Assembly (NCBI RefSeq): GCF_007827595.1
Contig: NZ_VISR01000002.1
Coordinates: 434,001-498,000, forward strand
Direction: 5' to 3'
Source: Streptomyces sp. BK340
GTDB lineage: Bacteria > Actinomycetota > Actinomycetes > Streptomycetales > Streptomycetaceae
Length of the DNA stretch: 64,000 bases
Position 1 is the first letter of the stretch; every line of letters begins with the position of its first letter. The notes beneath the pieces were generated by a model. The model did no database searches and had not been told where the DNA came from. It worked only from the letters and a program-made list of their open reading frames with translations. The position numbers and the translations under genes were made by a program. This document shows positions 15,995 through 24,558 of this stretch, in pieces.

Positions 15995-18900
15995 TCAGGG
16001 CGTCGCCCGGGGCGGCAGCTCGGGCCTCGACCGGTCCGGTACGTCGCTGTAGTCCGGGGGCACCGCCGCGGGGTTGGTTTCCAGCAGCTCCACGGCGAGC
16101 TGTACGGCGTCGTCGAGCTGGGCGTGCCGGCCCTCGGCCCAGTCGAGCGGGGTGCGCAGGATCTCCAGGTCGGGGGCGACGCCGTGGTTCTCCACGGACC
16201 AGCCGTAGGCGTCGAACCAGGCGGCGTTCATCGGGACCGTGATCACCGTGCCGTCGCCGAGGCGGTGCCGGCCGGTCATGCCGACGACTCCGCCCCAGGT
16301 GCGCTGCCCCACGACCGGACCGAGGTTCAGGAGTTTGAAGGCGGCGGTGATCATGTCGCCGTCGGAGGAGGTCGCCTCGTCCGCCAGGGCCACCACCGGG
16401 CCCCGGGGCGCGTTCGAGGTGTACGACACCGGTTGCGCGTTCCGGGTCAGGTCCCAGCCCACGATCGTCCGGCTGAGCTTCTCGATGACGAGTTCGCTGA
16501 TGTGCCCGCCGGCGTTGCCGCGCACGTCCACGATCAGCGCGGGCCGGGACACCTCCATGCGCAGGTCCCGGTTGAACTGGGCCCAGCCGGAGCCGCCCAT
16601 GTCCGGGATGTGCAGGTAGCCGCACTTGCCGCCGCTCAGCTCCCGGACGACCTCCCGGCGCTTGGTGACCCAGTCCTGGTAGCGCAGCGGCCGTTCGTCG
16701 ACGAGCGGGACGACGGCGACCCGCCGGGGCACGCCGGTCTCGCCCTCCGCCGGTGCGAAGGTCAGCTCCACGGTCGTGCCGCCCGAGCCCGCGAGCAGCG
16801 GATACGGTCCCGCCACCGGGTCGACCGGGCGGCCGTCCACATGGGTCAGGACGGCGCCCTCCTGGATGCCGGTCCCGGCCAGCGGCGAGCGGGCCTTGGA
16901 GTCGGACGATTCGCCGGGCAGGATCCGCTTGACCGTCCAGCCGCCGTCCCGGCGTACGAAGTTGGCGCCGAGCAGGCCCTGCCAGCGCTGGTAGTGCGGC
17001 GGGCCCTCGTTGCGCCGGGCGGCGGTCACATAGGCGTGCGACGTGCCCAGCTCGCCCAGGACCTCGCGCAGCAGGTCGGCGAACTCGTCGGGGGAGGCGA
17101 CCCGTTCGACGAGCGGCCGGTACTGGGCGAGCACGGCGTCCCAGTCGATGCCGCTCATGCCCGGGTCCCAGAAGTAGGAGCGGATGAGACGGCCTGCCTC
17201 CTCGTAGGACTGGCGCCATTCGGCGGCCGGGTCGACCTCGTGCAGGATGCGGCGCAGGTCGATCCACACGGTCGTGTCGCTGTCGCCGGACTCGGTCGAC
17301 GGCACCGCCCGCAGATCCCCCTCGTCGACCACCACGAGCCGGGTCCCGTCCCCGCTCACCGCGAACCAGTCCAGGTGGTCGACGAGTTCGGACTTCTTCG
17401 CCTTGGTGATGTTGAAGTACTCCAGCGTCGGCCGTCCGCTGATGTCGGCCGGGTTGACGAAGGTCTCGCCGAGCGCGCCGGAGATGGGCCAGCGCAGCCA
17501 GACCAGGCCGCCGCCCGCGACCGGGTGCAGCGCCGAGTACTTGGAGGCGATGACCGGGAACGGCGTCACCCGGTTCTCCAGGCCCTCCACCTCCACGGTC
17601 ACCGTGCCGGCCTCGCCGGTCTCCTCGTCCTCGACGGGGTCGAGCCCGCCCGCCGCCGGCCGGCCCTCGGGGTTCAGGGCGAACGGGGACGGGGTCGCGG
17701 AGGACAGCGGGACCAGGTACGGGCGGCAGCCCAGCGGGAAGGACAGGTCTCCGGTGTGGACGTCGTACACCGGGTCGAAGCCGCGCCAGGAGAGGAAGGC
17801 GAGGTAGCGGCCGTCGCGGGTGAAGACGGGGTTCTCGTCCTCGAAGCGGCCGTTGGTGACGTCCACGATCAGCCGGTCCTTGATGCGGGCCAGCTTGATC
17901 TGCCGCAGTGAGCGGCCGATGCCCGGCTGCGACCAGGCGAGCCAGGATCCGTCCGGGGAGAAGGCGAGGTCGCGGACGGGCCCGTTGACGGACCGGATCA
18001 GCTCGGCGACCTGCCCGTCCGAGCCCTCGGCCACATCCCCGTCGGCCGCCTCCGCCCCTGCCGGCCCCTCTGTCCCCTCCGCCACGTCGATCAGCAGCAA
18101 CCGCCCGTCGTGCGACGCGATCGCCAGCCGCTCGCCCAGCGGATCGGACGCCGTCTCCAGCACCCGGCCCAGCTCGCCCGAGGCCAGTCGGCGCGGGGCG
18201 CGGTCGCCGCTGGCGCGGGGGAGGTGGGCGATCTCGATGGCGTCCTCGCCCTCGGCGTCCGTCACGTACGCCACCTGCCCGGTCGAGCCGAGCATCTCCG
18301 GCAGCCGGACCCGCACGCCGGGCGTGTCCGTGATCGTGCGCGCGGGGCCGTCCCGGTGCGTCAGCCAGTGCAGGCTGCCGCGCACGACGACGGCGCTGGC
18401 CCGTCCGGTCTCGTCCACGGAGATGCCGTCCACGTGCTGGGCGGCCGGCACCTGGTACCTGCGGCGTCCCGCGCGCGGGCCGCTCAGCCGGATGTCGAGC
18501 TTGTGCGGTACGGCGTTCGGGGCGAGGTCGTCCACCAGCCAGAGGTCGCCCGCGCACTGGTAGACCACCCGGGTGCCGTCGCTGGCGGCGTTGCGGGCGT
18601 AGAAGGCGTCGTGGTCGGTGTGGCGGCGCAGGTCGGAGCCGTCGTAGGCACAGGAGTAGAGGTTGCCGACGCCCTCGTGGTCGGAGAGGAAGGCGATCCG
18701 GCCGGCGACGAACATGGGGGAGGCCAGATGCCCGCCGATCCCCTCCAGCAGCCGCTGCCCGTGCAGCCACAGCCGGCCCATGGCGCCGCCCCGGTACCGC
18801 TTCCAGGAGGCGGGTTCGTGCGGCGGGGTGCCGGTGAGCAGCAGGCTCATGTGCACGTCGTCGATGTCGGCGACCTGGATGTCGGCGACCGGGCCCCAGG

Positions 18901-19300
18901 GCAGCTTGCGGCCGGGGTCGCCGTCCGTGGGCACCTTGTAGGCCCAGGTGTAGTAGGAGAAGGGCTGGCCGTGGGAGGCGACGGCGAGGATGTCGCTGTG
19001 GCCGTCCGCGTCGGGCGGTGTCCAGCCGCAGACCTGGGTGTCGACGCTGCCCCAGTAGGTCAGCTGCCGCGCGGGTCCGCCCTCGGCGGCGACGAGATGG
19101 ATCTCGGGCATGAGGCTGCGCCAGCTCGTGTAGGCGATCTGGCGGCCGTCGGGGGAGAAGCGGGGATGGCCGGTCTTGGTGCGGTCGACGGTGAGCCGCC
19201 AGGCTCGGCCGGGGGAGTCGAGGGGGGCCAGCCACAGGTCGTCCTCGGCCACGAAGCACAGCAGGTCGCCGCTGAGGTGGGGAAGGCGCAGATAGCTCAC
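15995..19300 (-). CDS. Tricorn protease homologue (S41 family)
   Basis: An 1101-residue homologue of tricorn, a very large cytosolic peptidase that cuts oligopeptides released by the proteasome. It has N-terminal beta-propeller repeats (FSPDGRQIAYTS, FSPDGSWLAWS, FTRDGRYLAFLS), an acidic Ala/Gly-rich insert at about residues 405-435, then a PDZ-like domain (GTGIQEGAVLTHVDGRPVD). The C-terminal S41 domain carries EATSSDGDM, with Ser979-Asp980 matching the tricorn nucleophile position. The GTG at 19300 directly follows GGGGAG, an unusually close RBS. The start is divergent from the TetR gene, whose twin operators lie in between. Confidence 0.9.
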   Translation of the reverse strand: MSYLRLPHLSGDLLCFVAEDDLWLAPLDSPGRAWRLTVDRTKTGHPRFSPDGRQIAYTSWRSLMPEIHLVAAEGGPARQLTYWGSVDTQVCGWTPPDADGHSDILAVASHGQPFSYYTWAYKVPTDGDPGRKLPWGPVADIQVADIDDVHMSLLLTGTPPHEPASWKRYRGGAMGRLWLHGQRLLEGIGGHLASPMFVAGRIAFLSDHEGVGNLYSCAYDGSDLRRHTDHDAFYARNAASDGTRVVYQCAGDLWLVDDLAPNAVPHKLDIRLSGPRAGRRRYQVPAAQHVDGISVDETGRASAVVVRGSLHWLTHRDGPARTITDTPGVRVRLPEMLGSTGQVAYVTDAEGEDAIEIAHLPRASGDRAPRRLASGELGRVLETASDPLGERLAIASHDGRLLLIDVAEGTEGPAGAEAADGDVAEGSDGQVAELIRSVNGPVRDLAFSPDGSWLAWSQPGIGRSLRQIKLARIKDRLIVDVTNGRFEDENPVFTRDGRYLAFLSWRGFDPVYDVHTGDLSFPLGCRPYLVPLSSATPSPFALNPEGRPAAGGLDPVEDEETGEAGTVTVEVEGLENRVTPFPVIASKYSALHPVAGGGLVWLRWPISGALGETFVNPADISGRPTLEYFNITKAKKSELVDHLDWFAVSGDGTRLVVVDEGDLRAVPSTESGDSDTTVWIDLRRILHEVDPAAEWRQSYEEAGRLIRSYFWDPGMSGIDWDAVLAQYRPLVERVASPDEFADLLREVLGELGTSHAYVTAARRNEGPPHYQRWQGLLGANFVRRDGGWTVKRILPGESSDSKARSPLAGTGIQEGAVLTHVDGRPVDPVAGPYPLLAGSGGTTVELTFAPAEGETGVPRRVAVVPLVDERPLRYQDWVTKRREVVRELSGGKCGYLHIPDMGGSGWAQFNRDLRMEVSRPALIVDVRGNAGGHISELVIEKLSRTIVGWDLTRNAQPVSYTSNAPRGPVVALADEATSSDGDMITAAFKLLNLGPVVGQRTWGGVVGMTGRHRLGDGTVITVPMNAAWFDAYGWSVENHGVAPDLEILRTPLDWAEGRHAQLDDAVQLAVELLETNPAAVPPDYSDVPDRSRPELPPRATP

Positions 19301-19372
19301 CTCCCCATGCTTTTCCGGGGGCGGTGGCCCAGCAACTTATGGAAAACCGACACGCGTGACCCAGCACACGTA

Positions 19373-19385
19373 CGAAACCGTTTCG
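19373..19385. promoter_or_regulatory. TetR operator 1, CGAAACCGTTTCG
   Basis: Perfect odd-length palindrome CGAAACCGTTTCG embedded in CACGTACGAAACCG, a 14-bp direct repeat shared with the site at 19419. It sits between the divergent tricorn and TetR genes. Confidence 0.65.
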
Positions 19386-19418
19386 TTTCGCTTGCTGCTG
19401 CGGTACATTCGTCACGTA

Positions 19419-19431
19419 CGAAACCGTGTCG
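19419..19431. promoter_or_regulatory. TetR operator 2, CGAAACCGTGTCG
   Basis: Second copy, one mismatch from perfect symmetry, 46 bp downstream of the first in the same orientation and with the same CACGTA prefix. It lies 38 bp upstream of the TetR start codon, suitable for autorepression. Confidence 0.65.
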
Positions 19432-19468
19432 TTCGGAGCGGGCGACCGCGTTGGGGAAGGTGAGGAGC

Positions 19469-20074
19469 ATGACTGAGGTCGCCGCAGCGCGTCGCAGTCG
19501 GATCACGCCCGAACGCGAGGCCGAGTTGTACGAGGCCGTGCTCGAACTGCTCCGCGAAGTCGGCTACGACGCCCTCACCATGGACGCCGTGGCCGCTCGC
19601 ACCCGGTCCAGCAAGGCGACGCTCTACCGCCAGTGGGGCGGCAAGGCCGAGCTGGTGGCCAAGGCGGTGCGGCACAACAAGCCGGGCGGCTTCGGTCTCG
19701 AGGAGATCGACACCGGGTCGCTCAAGGGCGACCTGCACGCCCTGACCATGCGTTCGGACGACTGCGAGATGGAACAGAACTCCGCGCTGATGCGGGGTCT
19801 GGCCATGGCGATCCATGGCAACCCGGACCTCCTGCGGGCGTTCCGGGACCATCTGATCGAGCCGGAGATGGCCCAGTTCCGCGATGTGCTGCAGCGGGCG
19901 GTCGACCGGGGCGAGGTCCGCGCGGACAACCCGGCGATCGAGTTCGTGATGCACATGATGATCGGCGGGTTCGCAGCCCGCACGATGATCGACGAGAAGC
20001 CGCCGACCCAGGCCTTCCTCATTTCGTACATCGACGCCGTGGTCCTCCCCGCCCTCGGCGCCACCGCCGGCTGA
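19469..20074 (+). CDS. TetR family transcriptional regulator
   Basis: A 201-residue TetR-type repressor. The N-terminal helix-turn-helix includes YDALTMDAVAARTRSSKATLYRQWGGKAEL, with basic residues before it. The C-terminal ligand domain is helical with HMMIGGFAARTMI. The ATG at 19469 has GAGGAG upstream. Twin CGAAAC-type operators precede it, and an MMPL exporter follows 142 bp downstream in the same direction, so it most likely senses a lipophilic ligand and controls that exporter. The stop region is followed by an imperfect repeat of CGCCGGCTGAACC. Confidence 0.87.
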   Translation: MTEVAAARRSRITPEREAELYEAVLELLREVGYDALTMDAVAARTRSSKATLYRQWGGKAELVAKAVRHNKPGGFGLEEIDTGSLKGDLHALTMRSDDCEMEQNSALMRGLAMAIHGNPDLLRAFRDHLIEPEMAQFRDVLQRAVDRGEVRADNPAIEFVMHMMIGGFAARTMIDEKPPTQAFLISYIDAVVLPALGATAG

Positions 20075-20216
20075 ACCCGCCGGCCGAGCCCCTCGGCCGG
20101 ACCCGCCGGCTGAACCCTCTCCCCAGCATGCCCACCACCTGACGTCACCGCTCACGTCGTCGGGCTGATCGCCCCTGCCCAGATGAACCCCACGACCTGA
20201 CCGGGAGTACGCCCTC

Positions 20217-22436
20217 GTGGCCACGTTCCTCTACAGAATCGGCCGGCTCGCCTTCAGGCGACGGCACTTCGTCGCCCTCATATGGGTCGCGCTGCTCACC
20301 CTCGCCGGGGTGGGCGCCGCCTCCGCGCCGGCCGCCGGCAACTCCTCCTTCTCGATCCCCGGTACGGAGGCTCAGAAGGCCTTCGACCTGCTGGAACAGC
20401 GCTTCCCCGGGATGAGCGCCGACGGCGCGACCGCCCGGGTCGTCTTCAAGGCGCCGCACGGCGAGAAGATGACGGACGCCGACAACAAGGCGGCCGTCAA
20501 GAAGACGGTGAAGGAGCTGCGGAGCGGCTCCGAGGTCGTCTCCGTCGCCGACCCGTACGTCGGGCACGCCGTCAGCAAGGACGGCACGATCGCCTACGCC
20601 TCGGTGAAGTACAAGGTCTCCGGCATGGAGCTGGAGGACTCCTCGCGCGACGCGCTGAAGGAGGCCGCGCAGGACGCGCGGCACGCCGGGCTCACGGTCG
20701 AGATCGGCGGTGACGCGCTGCAGACGGCGCCCGAGACCGGTTCCAGCGAGGTCATCGGCCTCGCGGTCGCCGCGGTCGTCCTCGTCATCACCTTCGGCTC
20801 GCTGCTCGCCGCCGGATTCCCGCTGCTGACCGCGGTCATCGGCGTCGGCATCGGCGTCTCCACGATCACCGCGCTGGCGAACGCCCTGGACCTGGGCACG
20901 ACCACCTCCACCCTGGCGTCGATGATCGGCCTCGCCGTCGGCATCGACTACGCCCTCTTCATCGTCTCCCGCTACCGCTCCGAACTGGCCGAGGGCCGCG
21001 AGCGCGAGGAGGCGGCCGGACGGGCCGTCGGCACGGCGGGCTCGGCGGTGGTCTTCGCCGGCCTGACCGTCGTCATCGCTCTGGTGGGCCTGTCCGTGGT
21101 CAACATCCCGATGCTGACCAAGATGGGTGTCGCGGCCGCCGGCACGGTCGCGATCGCGGTCCTCATCGCCCTCACGCTGATCCCGGCGCTGCTCGGCTAC
21201 GCGGGCCGCTGGATCAAGCTGGCCGGTGAGAAGAGCAAGCTGCTCGGCGGCGGCCGTCGGCCCAAGCAGGCGGACCGCCCCAACATGGGCACCCGCTGGG
21301 CGAGCTTCGTCGTACGGCGCCCGGTCGCCGTCCTGCTGCTCGGTGTGATCGGCCTCGGCGCGGCGGCGGTCCCGGCCGCCTCCCTCGAACTCGGCCTGCC
21401 GGACGACGGCTCGCAGCCGGTCTCCACCACCCAGCGCCGCGCCTACGACCTCCTGTCCGACGGCTTCGGACCCGGCTTCAACGGCCCGCTGATGGTCGTG
21501 GTCGACGCCAAGGGCAGTGACGACCCGAAGGCGGCCTTCACCAAGGTCGGCGACGAGATCAAGGGCCTGAAGGACGTCGTCACGGTCACCCCGGCAGCGC
21601 CCAACAAGGCGGGCGACACCGCGACGATCACCGTCATCCCGGACTCCAAGCCGTCCTCGACCACCACCGAGGACCTGGTGCACGCCATCCGCGGCAAGGG
21701 CGCGGACATCACCTCGGCGACCGACGCGAAGGTGCTGGTCACCGGCTCCACGGCGATGAACATCGACGTCTCGCAGCGGCTGAACGACGCCCTGCTGCCG
21801 TATCTCGCCCTCGTGGTCGGCCTGGCCTTCCTGCTGCTGATCGTGGTCTTCCGCTCGATCCTCGTCCCGCTGAAGGCGGCCCTCGGCTTCCTGCTCAGCG
21901 TGATGGCGGCCCTCGGCGCCGTGGTCGCGGTCTTCCAGTGGGGCTGGCTGTCGGGCCTGATGAACGTCGAGGAGACCGGCCCGGTCATGTCGATGATGCC
22001 GATCTTCATGGTCGGTGTGGTCTTCGGTCTCGCCATGGACTACGAGGTGTTCCTCGTGACCCGCATGCGGGAGGCGTACGTCCACGGGGAGAAGCCCGCC
22101 CAGGCCGTCGTGACCGGCTTCAAGCACGGCGCACGGGTCGTCACGGCCGCCGCGGTCATCATGATCGCCGTCTTCTCCGGCTTCATCGGCTCCAGCGAGT
22201 CGATGGTCAAGATGATCGGCTTCGGACTCGCCGTCGCCGTCTTCTTCGACGCGTTCATCGTGCGCATGGCCATCGTCCCGGCGGTGCTCGCACTGCTCGG
22301 CAGGAAGGCCTGGTGGCTGCCGAAGTGGCTGGACCGCGCGCTGCCCAACGTCGATGTCGAGGGCGAGGGCCTGCGCACGGCAGAGGAGCGCCGGGACACC
22401 GACCCCGACGGGGAACGGGAGCTGGTACGCGTCTGA
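20217..22436 (+). CDS. MMPL family (RND-type) transporter
   Basis: A 739-residue inner-membrane exporter of the MMPL family driven by the proton gradient. It shows two repeats, each with one N-terminal TM helix, an external loop of about 150 residues and five TM helices: first LAVGIDYALFIVSRYR, second FGLAMDYEVFLVTRMREAY, both with the Asp-Tyr pair of proton relay. The GTG at 20217 follows a weak RBS. In actinobacteria such pumps export lipids, siderophores or antibiotics; the substrate here is unknown. It is likely under the adjacent TetR. Confidence 0.88.
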   Translation: MATFLYRIGRLAFRRRHFVALIWVALLTLAGVGAASAPAAGNSSFSIPGTEAQKAFDLLEQRFPGMSADGATARVVFKAPHGEKMTDADNKAAVKKTVKELRSGSEVVSVADPYVGHAVSKDGTIAYASVKYKVSGMELEDSSRDALKEAAQDARHAGLTVEIGGDALQTAPETGSSEVIGLAVAAVVLVITFGSLLAAGFPLLTAVIGVGIGVSTITALANALDLGTTTSTLASMIGLAVGIDYALFIVSRYRSELAEGREREEAAGRAVGTAGSAVVFAGLTVVIALVGLSVVNIPMLTKMGVAAAGTVAIAVLIALTLIPALLGYAGRWIKLAGEKSKLLGGGRRPKQADRPNMGTRWASFVVRRPVAVLLLGVIGLGAAAVPAASLELGLPDDGSQPVSTTQRRAYDLLSDGFGPGFNGPLMVVVDAKGSDDPKAAFTKVGDEIKGLKDVVTVTPAAPNKAGDTATITVIPDSKPSSTTTEDLVHAIRGKGADITSATDAKVLVTGSTAMNIDVSQRLNDALLPYLALVVGLAFLLLIVVFRSILVPLKAALGFLLSVMAALGAVVAVFQWGWLSGLMNVEETGPVMSMMPIFMVGVVFGLAMDYEVFLVTRMREAYVHGEKPAQAVVTGFKHGARVVTAAAVIMIAVFSGFIGSSESMVKMIGFGLAVAVFFDAFIVRMAIVPAVLALLGRKAWWLPKWLDRALPNVDVEGEGLRTAEERRDTDPDGERELVRV

Positions 22437-22456
22437 CGTACGGCCGATGAAGGACC

Positions 22457-22496
22457 GCCGGTGAGGGATCCGTGGGGACGGGGCGCCCTCACCGGC
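22457..22496 (+). terminator. Stem-loop terminator after MMPL gene
   Basis: GCCGGTGAGGG (22457-22467) pairs exactly with CCCTCACCGGC (22486-22496) and is followed by TTCTTTCTGTG, a T-rich tail. It is 20 bp after the transporter stop. Confidence 0.85.
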
Positions 22497-22622
22497 TTCT
22501 TTCTGTGACTCAGACGGGGCGCGGGGGCGGATGAGTACCCGCTGAGTACCCGCGCCCATGCCGCACCGGCGGCTCCGGGCGGAAGATCGTGGTCGTCCGC
22601 ACAGGCACGAAAGGAACCGCCG

Positions 22623-22997
22623 GTGAATCCCCAGACGTACGCGAACCTGTACGGCCCCGCCCAGCCGGCGCCGCGGCAGCGCCGGGGCGAGACCGCGGTG
22701 GGCCTGCTGGCCGTCCTGCTCTGGGTGCTCACCCTCGCCTCGGTCGGCTGGCTGACGTTCCTCGTGGGCATGGTGGCCGTGTGGGGCCTGGCGGACGGCG
22801 CGTCCTGGGCAGAGATCCGGGGCTTCGCCCTCCCGTACGCCCTGACCGTCGTCGGCGCGGCGGCGGCCCTGCTCGCACTGGCCTTCGCCCCCGGCGTCCG
22901 CCGCCTCGCCCCGCTCACCCGACTGCTCCTGCTGGGTGCCCTCGCCTTCCCGGTGCCGACGGCCCTGGCCCTGTGGACATGGGTCCGGGCCGGCTGA
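22623..22997 (+). CDS. Small predicted membrane protein
   Basis: A 124-residue protein of unknown function with three or four hydrophobic segments: VGLLAVLLWVLTLASVGWL, FLVGMVAVWGL, YALTVVGAAAALLALAFAP and LLLLGALAFPVPTALALWTW. The N-terminus is hydrophilic and proline-rich (NPQTYANLYGPAQP), a layout common in uncharacterised Streptomyces membrane proteins. The GTG start has AAAGGAA seven bases upstream. It stands alone between a terminator and the YbaK-like gene. Confidence 0.7.
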   Translation: MNPQTYANLYGPAQPAPRQRRGETAVGLLAVLLWVLTLASVGWLTFLVGMVAVWGLADGASWAEIRGFALPYALTVVGAAAALLALAFAPGVRRLAPLTRLLLLGALAFPVPTALALWTWVRAG

Positions 22998-23055
22998 CAC
23001 GGCCGCACGGAAAACCCCGTGAGCGCGGCTCGGGCGATGTCGTAGCGTGCCCACC

Positions 23056-23565
23056 ATGACGACGACAGCCGCCACTGACGCCGAAGAGTCCGGAGCCCAC
23101 CCCCGGTTCGCCGAAGCCCTCCGCGCGCTCGGGCTGGAGGAACTCCTCGCCCGCACCCGCCGGTTCCCGGAGGCCACCCGCACCGCCGCCGAGGCCGCCC
23201 TCGGGTGCGAGCTGAGCCGGATCTGCAAGTCGCTGGTCTTCGCGGCGGACGGGGTGCCGGTGCTGGTGCTGATGGACGGGGCCTCGCGGGTGGACGTGGA
23301 GCGGGTGCGCGAGGTGCTGGGGGCCGGGAAGGTCACCCGGGCCGGCGCCGACGTCGTACGTGAGACCACGGGCTACGCCATCGGCGGTGTACCGCCGTTC
23401 GGCCACCGCACCCGCACCCGGGTCCTCGCCGACCGCTCGCTGCTCGCGCACGACGTGGTGTGGGCGGCGGCCGGGACCCCGCACACGGTCTTCCCGATCG
23501 AGCCGAAGGCACTCGTCGCGCACGCCGGTGCCGACCTGGTGGACGTCCGCGAGCACACCGCGTGA
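23056..23565 (+). CDS. YbaK/EbsC family aminoacyl-tRNA deacylase-like protein
   Basis: A 169-residue YbaK/ProX-fold protein. Family members hydrolyse mischarged tRNAs such as Cys-tRNA-Pro. The conserved Lys of the active pocket is in ICKSLVF, followed by VLMDGASRVD, the GYAIGGVPPFGH motif and FPIEPKAL. The ATG at 23056 lies seven bases after TAGCGT, a typical -10 with leaderless transcription; GTG at 23047 is an alternative. The stop overlaps the next gene by four bases. Confidence 0.85.
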   Translation: MTTTAATDAEESGAHPRFAEALRALGLEELLARTRRFPEATRTAAEAALGCELSRICKSLVFAADGVPVLVLMDGASRVDVERVREVLGAGKVTRAGADVVRETTGYAIGGVPPFGHRTRTRVLADRSLLAHDVVWAAAGTPHTVFPIEPKALVAHAGADLVDVREHTA

Positions 23566-24407
23566 CGCCGCTGGTCACCGCGGCGGTACTGCTCGCCGCG
23601 GTCACCCACGCCAGCTGGAACGCCATCGCGCACCGCATCACCGACAAACTGGTCGGCTTCACGCTGATCTCCGGCGGCGGCATGTTCATCGGGCTCGCGG
23701 CGGCGCCGTTCGTGGCGTTTCCGGCGGGGGCGGCCTGGCCGTACCTGCTCGCCTCCTCGTGCGTGCACATCGCCTACTACGCCCTGCTGATGACCTCGTT
23801 CCGGCTGGGCGACTTCGGGCAGACGTACCCCATCGCGCGCGGCAGCGCACCGCTGGTGGTGACCGTGCTGGCGGCGTTGTTCGCACACGAGGTGCCCGGC
23901 GCGTGGGCGGCGGCCGGCATCGTCGTGTCGTGCGTCGGGCTCACCGGCGTCAGTCTGTGGGGGCTGCGCGGCCACCGGCCCAACTGGGCGGCGATCGGAG
24001 CCGCCCTCGCGACCGGTCTGACCATCGCCGTGTACACGGTGATCGACGGCCTGGGCGTACGCGCCTCGCACGCGCCGCTCGGCTACATCGCCTGGCTGAT
24101 GGCCGTTCAGGGTGTCTTCGTGCCCGCGTACATGTACGCACGCGTGCGCGGTGACACGGTCCGGCAGCTACGGCCGTACGCCTTCGTCGGCCTCCTCGGC
24201 GCCGCCCTGTCCGTCGCCGCGTACGCCCTCGTCCTGTGGGCCCAGACCCGTGCCGCCCTCGCCCCCGTCGCCGCGCTGCGCGAGTCCTCGATCATCGTGG
24301 GCGCGGCCATCGGCGCCCTGTTCTTCAAGGAGCGCTTCGGCGCGCCGCGGATGGCTGCGGCGGGTCTGCTGGTCGTGGGGATCGGGTTGATGCTGCACGC
24401 GGGGTAG
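23562..24407 (+). CDS. EamA/DMT family transporter
   Basis: A 281-residue membrane protein with ten predicted TM helices arranged as two EamA repeats, for example AVLLAAVTHASWNAIAHRI at the N-terminus and ALRESSIIVGAAIGALFFKERFG near the end, the latter a signature of drug/metabolite transporters. The GTG start lies within the stop of the YbaK-like gene, so both are translated together. The substrate is unknown; family members export amino acids or other metabolites. It is the last gene before the CIS locus, to which it is convergent. Confidence 0.85.
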   Translation: MTPLVTAAVLLAAVTHASWNAIAHRITDKLVGFTLISGGGMFIGLAAAPFVAFPAGAAWPYLLASSCVHIAYYALLMTSFRLGDFGQTYPIARGSAPLVVTVLAALFAHEVPGAWAAAGIVVSCVGLTGVSLWGLRGHRPNWAAIGAALATGLTIAVYTVIDGLGVRASHAPLGYIAWLMAVQGVFVPAYMYARVRGDTVRQLRPYAFVGLLGAALSVAAYALVLWAQTRAALAPVAALRESSIIVGAAIGALFFKERFGAPRMAAAGLLVVGIGLMLHAG

Positions 24408-24558
24408 CGAGCGCCCCGGCAGCCGGGACCGACCTGTTCCTTTCGGTAAGGGTGTGGTTTTTGGTCCGGGATTGCCGATTTCCGGCCGGAACAAAATCCA
24501 ACCCTTTACATAAGCCCTCAGTAACGATCGACAATGTCCCGGAATCGGAAGGACCGGT

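Noticed and set aside
14433..19415. 1660-codon open frame on the minus strand
   Set aside because: High GC leaves long open frames. It is shifted relative to the tricorn gene, crosses the hydrolase and SDR genes antisense, and its translation is Arg/Pro/Gly rich with no domain.
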